Below, one piece after another: positions 12,477 to 23,655 of a DNA stretch of 64,000 nt. A program made the translations under genes and the position numbers. How positions within the stretch are numbered: position 1 is the first letter of the stretch; every line of letters begins with the position of its first letter. Location: positions 2,852,001 to 2,916,000 of the forward strand of contig CM057057.1 in the NCBI GenBank assembly GCA_029945375.1, in the 5' to 3' direction. The notes below the pieces were generated by a model. It was not told the origin of the DNA, did not search any database, and was given only the letters and a program-made list of their open reading frames with translations. Source of the stretch: Agaricus subrufescens (Eukaryota; Basidiomycota; Agaricomycetes; Agaricales; Agaricaceae).

Positions 12477-15400
12477 CTATGCCGAAGCAAGCTCTTCGAC
12501 TGATGGACAATCACACTGAAAGATAGTTAGCATAGATACTCCGTAGCGGATTGCGATAGACTTACAATCAAATTCAAATCACCATGCACTGCGTGAATTC
12601 AAAACAATGAGCCAGCGAAGAAGTAAAAAGAATCATCCGAACACACCATCATCAAGTCTAGAGACGGAGGGCCAAAACTTCCTCTCATGTAGCCAAGGTA
12701 GCGGGTAGGCAGCCTGCTCTCTTGTATAAGGCCTGAAAGCGCGATATGTTAACCATATGAAAGATGATCAAAACAATTTGACGTGCCTGTTCCATTTATC
12801 CTCCGGCAGTGCAATAACAGACATAGGATGAGGGGAATTCTTCAATAGATTGTTGTCCTTCGGTTGTTTTCCAGTGATAATATCTTCAGCCTCACCGCGT
12901 ATCTTGATCATGGCATCACAGAATCGATCAAGCTCCTCTAAGGTCTCTGATTCAGTCGGCTCGATCAACATGCACGTTTGTATAGGCCAAGAACATGTAG
13001 GAGGGTGGAAGCCATAGTCCTGAAGGCGCTTGGCGAAATCATTAACTTTGAGACCGGCTGCCTTGTCGAACTCGGCAAGATCAATTAATAGTTCATGTGC
13101 AACACGATTGTTTCCATTCTTGTACCGGAGGGTATAATGCCCGGAAAGACGAGAAGCCATATAATTCGCGTTTAGGAGCGCAATCTTCGAAGAGTCTACG
13201 AGACCCTTGCCACCGAGCATTTTGATGTACGCCCAAGAGATAAGGTTGATGGAGGCGCTACCAAAAGGAGCGGCAGAGACAGCGTCAATGGCTTGCTCGC
13301 TACTTATAGGCGATGCAGGGTGAGAAGGAAGGAAGGGTGCCAGATGTTCAGCAACACAGATGGGTCCAACGCCGGGGCCACCACCACCGTGAGGGCTGGC
13401 AGGAGAGTTAGAAACCAGCGTCGATATCATCAGTCAACGACGTACATTGCGAAAGTCTTGTGAAGGTTCAAGTGACAGACGTCACCGCCGCAGGTAGCAG
13501 GACTAGTAAGACCAATCTGAGCGTTCAGATTGGCACCATCTAGGTAGACCTGTCCACCATTGTCATGAACGATCTTGCAAGCCTGAGAATAGTCAGCGAT
13601 CAATCACAAAACGGTATGAAAATTGAATATTACTTCTTGAATACCGGGCTCAAAGACACCGAAAGTAGAAGGATATGTTATCTGATGGTTGTCAACGAAT
13701 GAATCAACTTTAACCTGATCAGAACTTACCATGAATGCGGCAAGATTATCCCTGTATTTTTCCGCCTTCCCACGTAGATCTTCAAGGTCGAGGTTACCGT
13801 CAGGGTGAACCTTGACAGCGACAACTTTCAGGCCTGCCATAGCAGCAGACTAATGAAAGTTAATAAGAATAGGCATCGCCGTCACAGGAACGACGTACAG
13901 CGGGGTTAGTTCCGTGTGCGCTGAGAGGTATCAAGCACACATCTCGGTGTTTATCGCCACGAGATTCGTGATAAGCACGGATAACACAGAGCCCTGTGTA
14001 CTCCCCAGCGGCCCCCGAGTTGGGTTGCAGGGACGCCGAATGAAATCCGGTGATGTTGCAGAGGTAACCCTCCAGCTCCTGAAGTGCCACAAAGATCAGG
14101 GTCATTCGATGGGTAAAGCCATATAGAAACTATCACCTTAATCATGATATGATAACCTTTGACTTGATCGTTGGGGGCAAAAGGATGGATATTGCCATAT
14201 TCGGGCCAAGAAAGTGGAATCATGCTGCTTGTGTTGTTGAGCTTCATTGTGCAGCTTCCGAGGGGAATCATAGCATGTGCAAGACTAAGATCTCGAGAGG
14301 CCAGATGGTGGATGTAACGTAACATTTCTGTCTCAGAATGGTGCTTGTTGAATATAGGATGGGTCAAATAACTAGTGGTGCGCTTCAAGGCGTCGGGAAT
14401 CGAAGTCATCTTCGGCTCGACCAGGTCGGAAAGGGAGACTGGGCTTGCTGCAACGGCCGAAATAAAGACGTTGATTAGAGAAACCAAATCCTGAGCAGTG
14501 ACACTCTCATCGAATGTAACGCCGACGTGTCTTTCATCAACCCTCCGCAGGTTGATGCCAGCTTCTGTCGCTCTGATATGCACCAGCTCTGCGCTAGCCA
14601 GAACGGGGTTGACATCGATAGTGACGGTATCGAAGAACGACTCGTTGACTAAGGTATAACCGACACCTTTAACAACATTCGCAAAGCCTTGTGTAAAACC
14701 ATGGACCTTGTCGGCGATGCGGCCCAGTCCCTGGGGTCCATGATACACAGCATACATGGCAGCCATGTTAGCGAGAAGAGCTTGGCTAGTGCAAATGTTA
14801 CTGGTGGCTTTTTCGCGACGAATGTGCTGTTCGCGAGCTTGGGATATAAGACGTAATGATAAGAGATGCAGTCAGGTGGATTTAGTAATGGGACACATAC
14901 TTTGCAGGGAGAGACGATAGGCAGGATTTCCTTGAGCATCACGGCTACGACCAACGAGACGACCGGGCATTTTTCTTTTCAAGTTATCCTTGACGGCGAA
15001 GAATGCAGCATGAGGACCGCCATACCCAGTGGGCACGCCAAACCGAGCAGTATTTCCGACCACGATATCAGCACCCCATTCACCAGGGGGTTTAAGCTGA
15101 GTCAATGCGAGAATATCAGTAGCGACGATAAGAAGACCGCCAATTGCGTGGGTTTTGTCAGCGACTTCACTGAAATCACGAATAGACCCATTAACGTCAG
15201 GATATTGCACGAGAGTACCACAAATGTCAGAGGGTGTCTCCGATTGCAAAAGATGATGAATATCGCCAACGACTACGCGGATGCCAAAGGATTTGGCCCG
15301 AGTCCGTAGAACGGCTAGTGTCTGAGGCAAGACACCAGAGTCAACCAAGAATGTTTTCTTCTTTGAGTTCGCCGAAACAAATGCCATGACCATCCCTTCC

Positions 15401-16070
15401 GCCGCAGCTGTTGCCTCGTCCAGGAGCGAGGCATTTGCAATGTCCATAGCTGTCAAGGACATGACCATGGTCTGGAAGTTGACCAATGATTCGAGGCGGC
15501 CTAAAAATACTTCCATCAGCAAATGAGAATCAACACGCACACGCTTCATACCTTGCGCAATCTCCGGCTGATAAGGAGTATACTGGGTATACCACGCAGG
15601 ATTCTCGAACACCTAGATATATGCGTCAATGGACAATTTCCAACAGCAGCAGAGACTAGACAGACATTTCGCAGAATCACTGGGGGAACAACTGCACTGT
15701 GGTACCCCATGCCTATGAAACTCTTGAATACTTTGTTCTTCTCGCCTAAGACCTTTGCCTGAGCTTGCAACTGAGACTCGCTCAACGGTTTGATGTTATC
15801 GTTACTGATGGCATTTGAAGAAATCCGAATTTTCGAAGGAATTGTGGCATTAATAAATTCATCCATTGTAGCATACCCAATGGTTTTAAGCATTCTCGAT
15901 GCCTCAGCATCATCAGGTCCGATGTGGCGCTCAGCGAAGCCATCGAGCGGATCGAAGAGCGACGCAGGCTTCTGAAGACTAGCAAAGCCCTTGGCGGATG
16001 GGATGAACCATCGGCGATGGTGGGCAACACGGAAGCGTCCTAGCCTTGCCACTACACCGAGGGTAGACAT
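12477..16070 (-). CDS. GCV2: Glycine dehydrogenase (decarboxylating), P-protein
   Basis: PLP-dependent P-protein of the mitochondrial glycine cleavage system; it decarboxylates glycine and passes the aminomethyl group to lipoyl-H-protein. The N-terminus has a basic presequence followed by the family segment [21 protein letters not shown]. Later come [27 protein letters not shown] near 13915 and the PLP-lysine segment HLNLHKTF (about 13450-13475), joined by splicing to the glycine-rich loop PHGGGGPG. The C-terminus reads [12 protein letters not shown] after two small exons. The intron at 12733-12786 uses a GC donor (AG|GCACGT). Only that choice restores the conserved WNRPYTRE; the nearby GT would shift the frame. 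The start at 16070 is the first ATG of the presequence. About ten introns, length close to 1,000 residues, as usual. Confidence 0.94.
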
Positions 16071-16556
16071 GGAGAGAACCAAGAGTAAGGAGTGAAGTCG
16101 TCAAAGAAGATGCAAACTGGCGCAACTCGAGAAAATAGCTAGATAAGTCTTCCACCGAGCCATTCACCGAGCCGAGGGAAGGCTCTTTGGACGTAATTTG
16201 AGATACGTTGACATAATACGTTTACATTGACCTTCGAGGTGAGCAAGAGAGGAGTCCTTCCACTTATAGATCCATAGGCGCTGGTGTGATAGGTTGTTGC
16301 CCGACGAAACATAGGCACTAATAAAGTGGCAACATCAGCACATTCCTCCGAGTCTCCGACATGTCTACATCTCCGGTTTAGGAAAGCAAAAAGTTTTTTT
16401 GTTCTGACTCGGAGGAACGGAACGCCGGTATTTATTGATGATTCCGGCATTCCGGGCGGACCTTTCCACGCGCTGCCAGGATTAGGAAACACACTACTTA
16501 TGTGGAAAAGGCGGAAGCGAATGTGATCTACTCGTATCTCCTGCGTAACTCTCAAT
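16071..16556. other. Intergenic: GCV2 promoter and ARMH3 3' flank
   Basis: This 486-bp stretch separates the GCV2 start from the ARMH3-like stop. Both strands carry open frames here (minus 16139-16555 of 138 codons; plus 16326-16526), but neither resembles a known family or shows splice logic. No terminator or repeat recognised. Confidence 0.45.
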
Positions 16557-19142
16557 CTAAGGCATAAGTGCCAGTATATCGCTATAGCAGTATCGAATAA
16601 AGTTTACCGCTTCCTCAACACGCTTGCTATCATCAGGTCGGATCAGCGGAATCGTACAGTTGTTGATCCCGACTTACGGAGGTTCCGAGTCAAGTGTTGG
16701 TTTAACCCCATGCAATCCCTCTTTTTCGACTTCTTTGGCAACTACCCTCATTGCATCTTTTGCTGATTTTGCGTTCATACTCGATACCTTTACTTCATAA
16801 AAAATCACAATTTTCAGGATGTCGTCCAGCCGCTCCTCAGTACTGCGCGCACTTATCCAACTAGTGCGGTTTGATGATGCTGCCAAATCCTTTTGGTGGT
16901 CAAAAATAAAGATCTTAAGCTTCCGTAAGTCATCGGAGAAACGGATCAATTGGTACTGGACGAAATCAGAGCCTGAAATTGCTCAAAGGAAGCCCGGCTT
17001 ACAATAAATTCATGTAAAGCTCTGGGCGACGAGAGGATTTTTTCGTTTTGATATAAAGCGTACTCTAGTAACGCAAGAGTCTACGAACGTTGCGACGTTA
17101 GCCTCCTATATCACCCGCAAGCAACACGACGTACTTCGTCAATAAGTGGGTCTAGCGCTATAGTCGTAACGATACTCCGGTTCTTGTTCGCAATGAAGTT
17201 AAGAAGGCCCAGGGTAGCGGACCATAGGTCGTTCCAGTCATAGTCTGCTTCAATATTAGATAAAAGTATGATAAGAGTATGATAAGGTCAGGAACGAGCC
17301 ACTTGCCGAGCCGAATGCGGTTATTCTGCAATTGCCACAATACCCGCTGTACAATGTTGATAGACAATCTGGATAGCTCCCCGTAAGCCACGGTTCACAG
17401 TTTTGTAAAAACGTTTCGAACAGATATGATGAGACATCTAGCTTATATTGCAGATTGTGTCGGAGCCAGAGCACGCAGCAATCCAATATAGCACATGCGG
17501 GAGCCCTGGCACCTTTATGAAACGGGAGCGTAGGCAACCTCTGGGGATCGTCGGTTTTCAGGTCTGACTGTATAACCGGAAGTCAACCTACCTGCCGAGA
17601 TAGCCGTATAGTATATTGGCAGGGTTCGAAAAGCACGTCCATCAAGTCCGAAGCTTCGAGGAGGGCGAGAAGCGTTTTCAATGAAAGACTAGCATAAGCA
17701 AGGGCTCTAGGAGAGGAAGTCGAGGAGGCATGTGTCAGAATATACGATGAGAGGGATATCACTGTCAGGAGGAGCACAGGCGACGACGTTTGACTTGAAG
17801 CACTTTTCTTATCATCCGAAGAGATTTCTTGAGATAAGACGGAGGCGAATGTTTTGTTCATCATGACCATCTCCAGGACAGGAAGTAATGCAACAGCTGC
17901 TTCAATGGGTCTGATATGAACACGATTCATTAACAGCACTTCCGAGGATGATTTGAGCGCGTTGCTTACTGTTCTTTAAAAAGTTCTTTCGGTGGGTCGA
18001 TAGGTATAGGGGAAAGTGCCTTGTCTGGTCTCAAAGACGAAAGCCATGACGTTATTCCCGAAGCCAAATCTTGCACAGGTGCATCATCCAAGAGTTTTAT
18101 ATAGGACCTGAATATCGTATGAGAAGCCATATGCCAGTTAATTCGTCTTGGATGTAAGCTGACCTCATGGCGGTGTTCAAAGCAAAGTTGAGAGCCCAGG
18201 CAACCTTTTGGAAAAAGCCCGTATCGTCGCATGTCGATAGCCTTCTGAGATATGGATTGAGACGAGCGGCGTCAGAACGGTGGAAGTTAACAAGTACAGA
18301 GAGCAAAAGAGTTGCTTCGAATGAGAATTTTTCTGTCTCAGGACTTTTGACAAACTGTCAAACAAAAGTATTATGTTAAAATTTGTAGAACCTCTGGGGA
18401 AGCTACTCACATGGACGGTAGTTGAGAAGAAGTCTCGCCTGAGAAAATAAGAACCGAGGCTACTCTGTCCGGCTCCACACATGTAGAGTAAGGCCAATTG
18501 CAAAGCTAGATGTTTTGTACCAGCTGATAAACACAAAGAACCTTAGCTGGGTTACTTGTAACCTGGAATAGAAGGTAGCTCACCAGGAGCTCGGGTATCG
18601 GATAAAATAGTGGCGACCATGCTAGTGAAATCCTTGGTGCCGACGCATCAGTATAGATAAAACTTGATAATTAGATTCTCATACATTTAATACTGCATCA
18701 CTTTCATTTACGCTCCCCGCTAGAACTTCCATGATTTCCCATCCTGACATAGATTTCGCAAATATACCGCGTACACATATAGTGAGGGTTTCCAGAGAAT
18801 TATGTTTCCTGATGTCGTCGTACCCACTTGAAACTGTTAAATATATACAAGCTCTGAACCACGAGTTCAGAAACACCTTGTCTCGATAAGCAATCTATAT
18901 CGCTACAGTGGAAATTCCACCAAACGCACTTTCAAAGGACCTAATAACTGATCCCTTGACGTATTCGCCAATTTCAGGGCAACAAGATCCCGGTCCAGTT
19001 CCAGCGCCAGAAGTTCAGCATAGAATTGATCTTGTGTTTGGTTAGGGCCACGCATTTCTGCCATTGGCATACCTTCAAAGAGTCTGGAATACAGTTTTGC
19101 GAATTTCGAAGTGATCTGAGGGACTCTTTGAGGGACGTTCAT
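16557..19142 (-). CDS. ARMH3/DUF1741 armadillo-like helical protein
   Basis: Homologue of human ARMH3 (C10orf76), a helical-repeat cytosolic protein that partners GBF1 and PI4KB in Golgi lipid signalling; the partner roles are inferred from the family. The N-terminal block FYAELLALELDRDLVALKL plus LLGPLK matches the human FWEELFLMKVNLEYL region. ATLLLSVLVNFHRSDAARLN near 18300 matches human VVLLALLVNYRKYESVN. A late block, DYDWNDLWSATLGLLNFI, matches HYTWRELWSALINLLKFL. The frame ends CYSDILALMP at 16557. At least nine introns are needed. One, at 17248-17306, has a perfect GC-type donor (G|GCAAGT) and is required to join NNRIRL to DYDWNDLW. Start at 19142 (MNVPQRVPQ) is likely but unproven. 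Confidence 0.8.
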
Positions 19143-19303
19143 GTCAATAAATGGCCCTCCTGGTGAGTGTGAAATATCAAGGGGCAAACAACTGGTTATT
19201 AATATGTACCAGCCACTATGACAAGCGCGCGATGTCACAACCAGAACTCGACACGTCGAACATCAATTATAAAAATAAGAACACTGATATACATCGAGGT
19301 ACG

Positions 19304-21368
19304 CTATTGAGAAGAGGCAGCAAGTACACTACCGGTTAATCCCATATCGAGCATCTCTTCAACCCAACTCATTAGGACCGAGTCATGGATATTCATATTC
19401 TCAAGTGACTTTCGGACTCCAATGAATGCTTTTCTTCCTCTCATCTCACCTTCTTTATCGTCTCCACCGGGGAGTTCATCGGTGCCGTCTTCAGGATCAC
19501 TAGTGTCTTCCACGACCCCTGGAAACCCAAAGTGTTCAGCATCGGCACGCGGTGCAGCATCAGCGGATGCAAATGAGGTTCGGTAGAGAATACGAATGAT
19601 AAGAAGTGTCGTAAGTGCAGGGGAGGAAGGATCTGTTTTAGGTCTGGCATAATTGATGACAGTACTTCGTAAAGGTGGGACGGGCCTGGAGGTTGGGTCT
19701 GCTACTGGGTGATTGGCACCGCCCAACGGAAGGGTGATTAAGTCACTTTGTGATGGATCTTTCTGCGGCGACTGATTTGTTGATAGATGTGTGAGGATGT
19801 GAAAGCGTAGCTGAGTTTTTGGCAGATGTTTCTGTGGACACGCCGCCCATAAACAAGAGCTTTCTGTGCCCTCCAAATTGACAACATGCTCCAGTAAGTG
19901 ATCATACAGCTCGGTTGGTGCTTGAAATGCTGCTTCTGGGCATTGGCCCCGATCCCATTGACATTTGAACCGCTCTACCGCCGTGGTCTCTTTCCGCCTA
20001 TCGACCCCACGCACCACGAACCTTTGGACTGGGCCCTGCAAAACCATAGCTTGTGCCTGAGGAAAAACGTGATTCACGTTCTTGATCACGTCCGACGCTA
20101 CCAAGAGACCACTCTTCTCGGCGTGCTGTGTAAAAGTGTCTTTGTACAGGTTCCAGAAGTCAACCTGTGTGAGCTCCCCTTCAGGTTTCGCGACGAACAT
20201 GCATTTCATCCTAAGATACGTTCCGTCAATCATATCCTAATCTGACCGGGAGGGAGTACACACCACTCGTAGCATCGTTGTGGTTCGTTCATTTCAAGGA
20301 GATCACCTAGTTCTTCCTCTGTGAGCTCGTGATCCTTCGTGTACAGAGCTGTCGAAGAGGCTGTTTGCACAGATCCAGTAACATCAACGCTAACAATCTC
20401 TTCAATCATACTCTGCTCGTGAAGAATGAATGACGCGAGCAGTTTCAGTACGCTTGGCATTTCTGAGTGTAACAGGAACGCTCGAGCAAATGGTGGGTGC
20501 GAAATATGGGCATACAAATAGTTGAGGCAAGCGTCCACGAGTGGTACGTCCATGAACAGCGGAAGGTACCGGATAGCGGCTGCCAATGCCGGTGAGGTAG
20601 TCGTCAGTTGTGACACGTTTGAAGGATTGGAGAAGAGAGTAGTGAGGGCAGTCAGCGTAGAGATGATCATAGAGCGATTCGACGTCGTGTGAAGAAGATT
20701 GAGTAGGGGTGGTAGCGGATTTTGAGTTGGAAGGAGATTAGAGTGAATAACCATCCTTGGAGCAAGAACCTGGAAGATATCTAGCCCATACAAGGTGAAT
20801 TCCACGTTTTCGTCTTTGTTTCCATCAAGATTGAGAAGCGTATTGAGGAGGAACGGCATTGTATGCGTGTGGACGGCCAAGTCATATGCATTTGTTTCAT
20901 TCAATGCTGCATTCCGCAAAACAAAAAGCGACTCGAGCGCGAAACGACGTTTTTGAATAAGTTCCCTCGAAGGTGAGAAAAGAAGGCTTTCTTCAGTCCA
21001 ATTTTTGTATCCACTTGTTGCATACCACTCTGGCCAGTCGAAAAGCCCATCTATAAGCCCAGGTATGGACCGAAACACGAATTGATCGTTGTGGCATAGT
21101 CTACACAGACGATCTAATGCCCAGGCCACTTCTCCGAGGATGCCTGAACGAAGTGAGAGAGACATTCGGTTGTTCGGTATTCCCTCTGTGTACCATCCTA
21201 GGATTGGGGTTAGAACTGATGCCTTTGTTGGAAGACCGTACTGATGACCCTACTTTCATAGTCGTCTCGCACATCAGGCGCTGGCCGTTGTATCGGCACC
21301 ACCGGTGGCGCGACATACTGTTGTGGTCGGTAATACGAGGCAGCGTGTCTGTTGACGAAAGTAGTCAT
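19304..21368 (-). CDS. RSC9: RSC9-like chromatin remodelling complex subunit
   Basis: Subunit of an RSC/PBAF-type SWI/SNF remodeller (fungal RSC9, animal ARID2). After a short N-terminal exon (MTTFVNRHAASYYRP), the block SLRSGILGEVAWALDRLCRL and IPGLIDGLFDWPEW is the conserved armadillo-like region. Next comes an RFX-type DNA-binding region (QVDFWNLYKDTFTQ and DVIKNVNHVFPQA). It is followed by paired Cys/His residues (CQWDRGQC...HLLEHV and CLWAACPQKHL...HILTH) that look like C2H2 zinc fingers. No ARID domain is visible at the N-terminus. Two introns are inferred, one at 20204-20256 joining CYEW to MKCMFVAKP and one between about 21190 and 21250 whose ends are uncertain. The promoter must lie in the 88 bp up to the FBXO21-like stop or inside that gene. 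Confidence 0.84.
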
Positions 21369-21456
21369 CTCGAAGCTGGAGTGACGAAAGTCACGTATTG
21401 TCACGCCCACACCACGTCGTAGCAACACGGTCCATCCAACGTCTATAAGTACAAAT

Positions 21457-23499
21457 TTATGGTAAAACACATTCTTTGACCCAGGCCGAACCAATCGCAT
21501 CATCTTCTGGATAACGTGCTTTGGATTCTGGACTTAAAACAAATCTCCATCTCTTCGAATCTTCGGATGTTTCTTGCACCTCCACTGACTGGAAATACTG
21601 GGCGGCGCTTGCATGTGTTTCAAAAAACTTTTCAATGTAGTCTTCGGATAACGGAATCGCCTCTATATTTTCTTCGGCGACATCTTATTGTCAAAGATTA
21701 GCCTCAGGCCATCTAGTTTCCAGCAAAGTACTTACACCTGTGGGCCGCTTCACGGCGGTCAAGCACCAGGCTTGTATAGAATGGCTGATCATGCCCACGG
21801 GACAAGTCACGTATACCCATTCTTTCTATCCAAGTATCGTCTGCTTGACAGGAGGTCTACCAGCACTAGATTAAACAGAACTTTTGAAATAGAGAAAAGG
21901 CAGACACTTACGTCCCAATGAATGATACAGGCAACGTAGTCGTTCCTCTTATGCCTGAAAGGCAAGCCAACGAAATATCGCACTGCTTGAGTACCTTCCC
22001 GTCTCTGCACCATAGCTGCCCCCAGTGCTTCGCTCTCCAAAGTTCGTTCACAGTATCCTTTAAGTAGTGTCTTCGGATCAACCGACAGAAGCGGCACTAA
22101 CTTATCCAACAAGAAGGCCCCACAATCCATAGGACGTAATTCGAGGTGTCCCAATTCCTGCGCGAGGACACCAATGTTACTATAAAACATTAGATGGATT
22201 ACAACCTCCAGGAATTGATAACTTTGTGCGATGTCATAAGAAAGGCCGTTATGCCAGCGTGAGCGGCGGATATTGTTTGCAGCACGAAGGAGCATTACAA
22301 AAGGGCTGACAGGGTTGAGATATCCGGGAAGGAAGCTCTGCGATATTCCAGGGATGTGATCTGACAGGAACTGTAGCAGGTCCTGCATTTGCACAATGCA
22401 GTGGTCTGACTCAGTGACATATGTATCAATGTAATAAAGTTTATCCTCTTCTTTCGGTGACCGGACATGAGAAAGCACCTTTTGAGGGAAATTGACTGGG
22501 GATGCATCCAGTCCTATCCTCCTAGCCAATGAGACAAATACGTGGACGAGACCAATGGGTAGAGTACGCCTGTTGAGGTTCAGATACACATGGGGAAAAC
22601 TATTCTTCGCGTCTAAGAACACCTGGTCTAGAATATTTCAGTGAACAGATTTTAGAAACGAGATGCGAGGGGCCAAGGGTCTCACCGCTGGAAGGCCCAA
22701 AGCCTTGGCTTGCCATGAACTGGCAAAGAGCTTTGCATATTTCAGCAACATTGTACAGGGGAGATCCAACATCTAGAGTCAACCCCTGCTCTCGTATGTA
22801 CATCCTGCACTCTGCTTCCATATCATTGAAGTGCTGTGTCATCTGTGTCCATCAACGACGTGCTCTAAGTTCAGACGGGGTGCAATAACTCACATCATGC
22901 ATAGAATGTCCCAGAAAGCATGACAGCCCCAACATAGTTTGCTCGAAAGAAGCTCTATCATCCGCTGCCACATCCGCATCGGGCAAAAGTGTTGCCCAGA
23001 CGTCGACCGTCTCCCGCCTTGCAATTATTTCTAATATCCTCTTTGCCCAAAAGTGTTGGGTCAGAGCATAAGGCAGTTCTGTAGACGGAGACCGAATCGA
23101 GGGTAGAAAAGCACGTTCAATATCAAGCACATCCCAGACGTCGCGACCCATTTGAGATAACATCACGGCTTTGTCGTTTCTTTCGGCACGAAAGAGAGTT
23201 ATATCCCGCAGAAGCTCTAGGGCAGTTCTGTCAATCCTTTGCCTCTCATAATACATCATCCTCCAATCCTGTGCGTGCCGAGTCCTCCTGAGCATCTCAG
23301 AATCAGGGTTGTGGTGTCTGTATCTCGCATGATAATGGGGTTCCCATACACCCGGGAAAAGAGACGCTGTTCTGAGGAGGGAACTGGCCTGAGAGTATTG
23401 GATTAAAGTTTGGATAGAGGTATCGTCGATGAGACGACATCTTGAGGGAGGCAAAAAGGTGACTATGGCTACGTGTACGTCGAGCGGGAGAGGTGCCAT
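21457..23499 (-). CDS. FBXO21-like F-box/YccV-domain protein (left copy, intact)
   Basis: Resembles FBXO21, the substrate receptor of an SCF ubiquitin ligase. An F-box-like start (PLPLDVHVAIVTFLPP, then SLLRTASLFPGVWEPHYHARY) is followed by a transglutaminase-like core with MTQHFNDMEAECRMYI and LVHVFVSLARRIGLD. A hemimethylated-DNA-binding YccV-type domain (RYFVGLPFRHKRNDYVACI) leads to the end RYVAEENIEAIPLSEDYIEKF and WVKECVLP. Introns: 22841-22892 (GTGAGT...CACAG), about 22624-22686, about 21851-21911 and about 21677-21735; all use GT-AG and leave an open frame to the stop at 21457. An upstream in-frame ATG at 23574 would add 25 residues. This arm faces a decayed paralogue starting at 23656. 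Confidence 0.83.
22698..23452 (-). repeat. Inverted repeat, left arm high-identity block
   Basis: Reverse-complement partner of 23701-24454. Comparing the two base by base by eye gives 11 substitutions and one single-base indel over 755 bp (about 98% identity). Six of the seven exonic differences are synonymous. Flanking homologous sequence on both sides is clearly more diverged. Confidence 0.9.
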
Positions 23500-23655
23500 G
23501 ATCAAGAACGAAGCAGTGACTGTCCCACTTTGAGACTCATGAGGATCGTGGACGTCACTTGTTATTCTAATCAATGATCAATTGATTGTGTCATTGGCAC
23601 ATGATGTTCCTGAGCAGTTCCTGAGACTGGGGCGGGATCCGATCCGTTTCCACAT

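Noticed and set aside
16139..16555. 138-codon minus-strand frame between GCV2 and ARMH3
   Set aside because: No family match, and the complementary strand is open in parts too, so it is probably chance in the GCV2 promoter.
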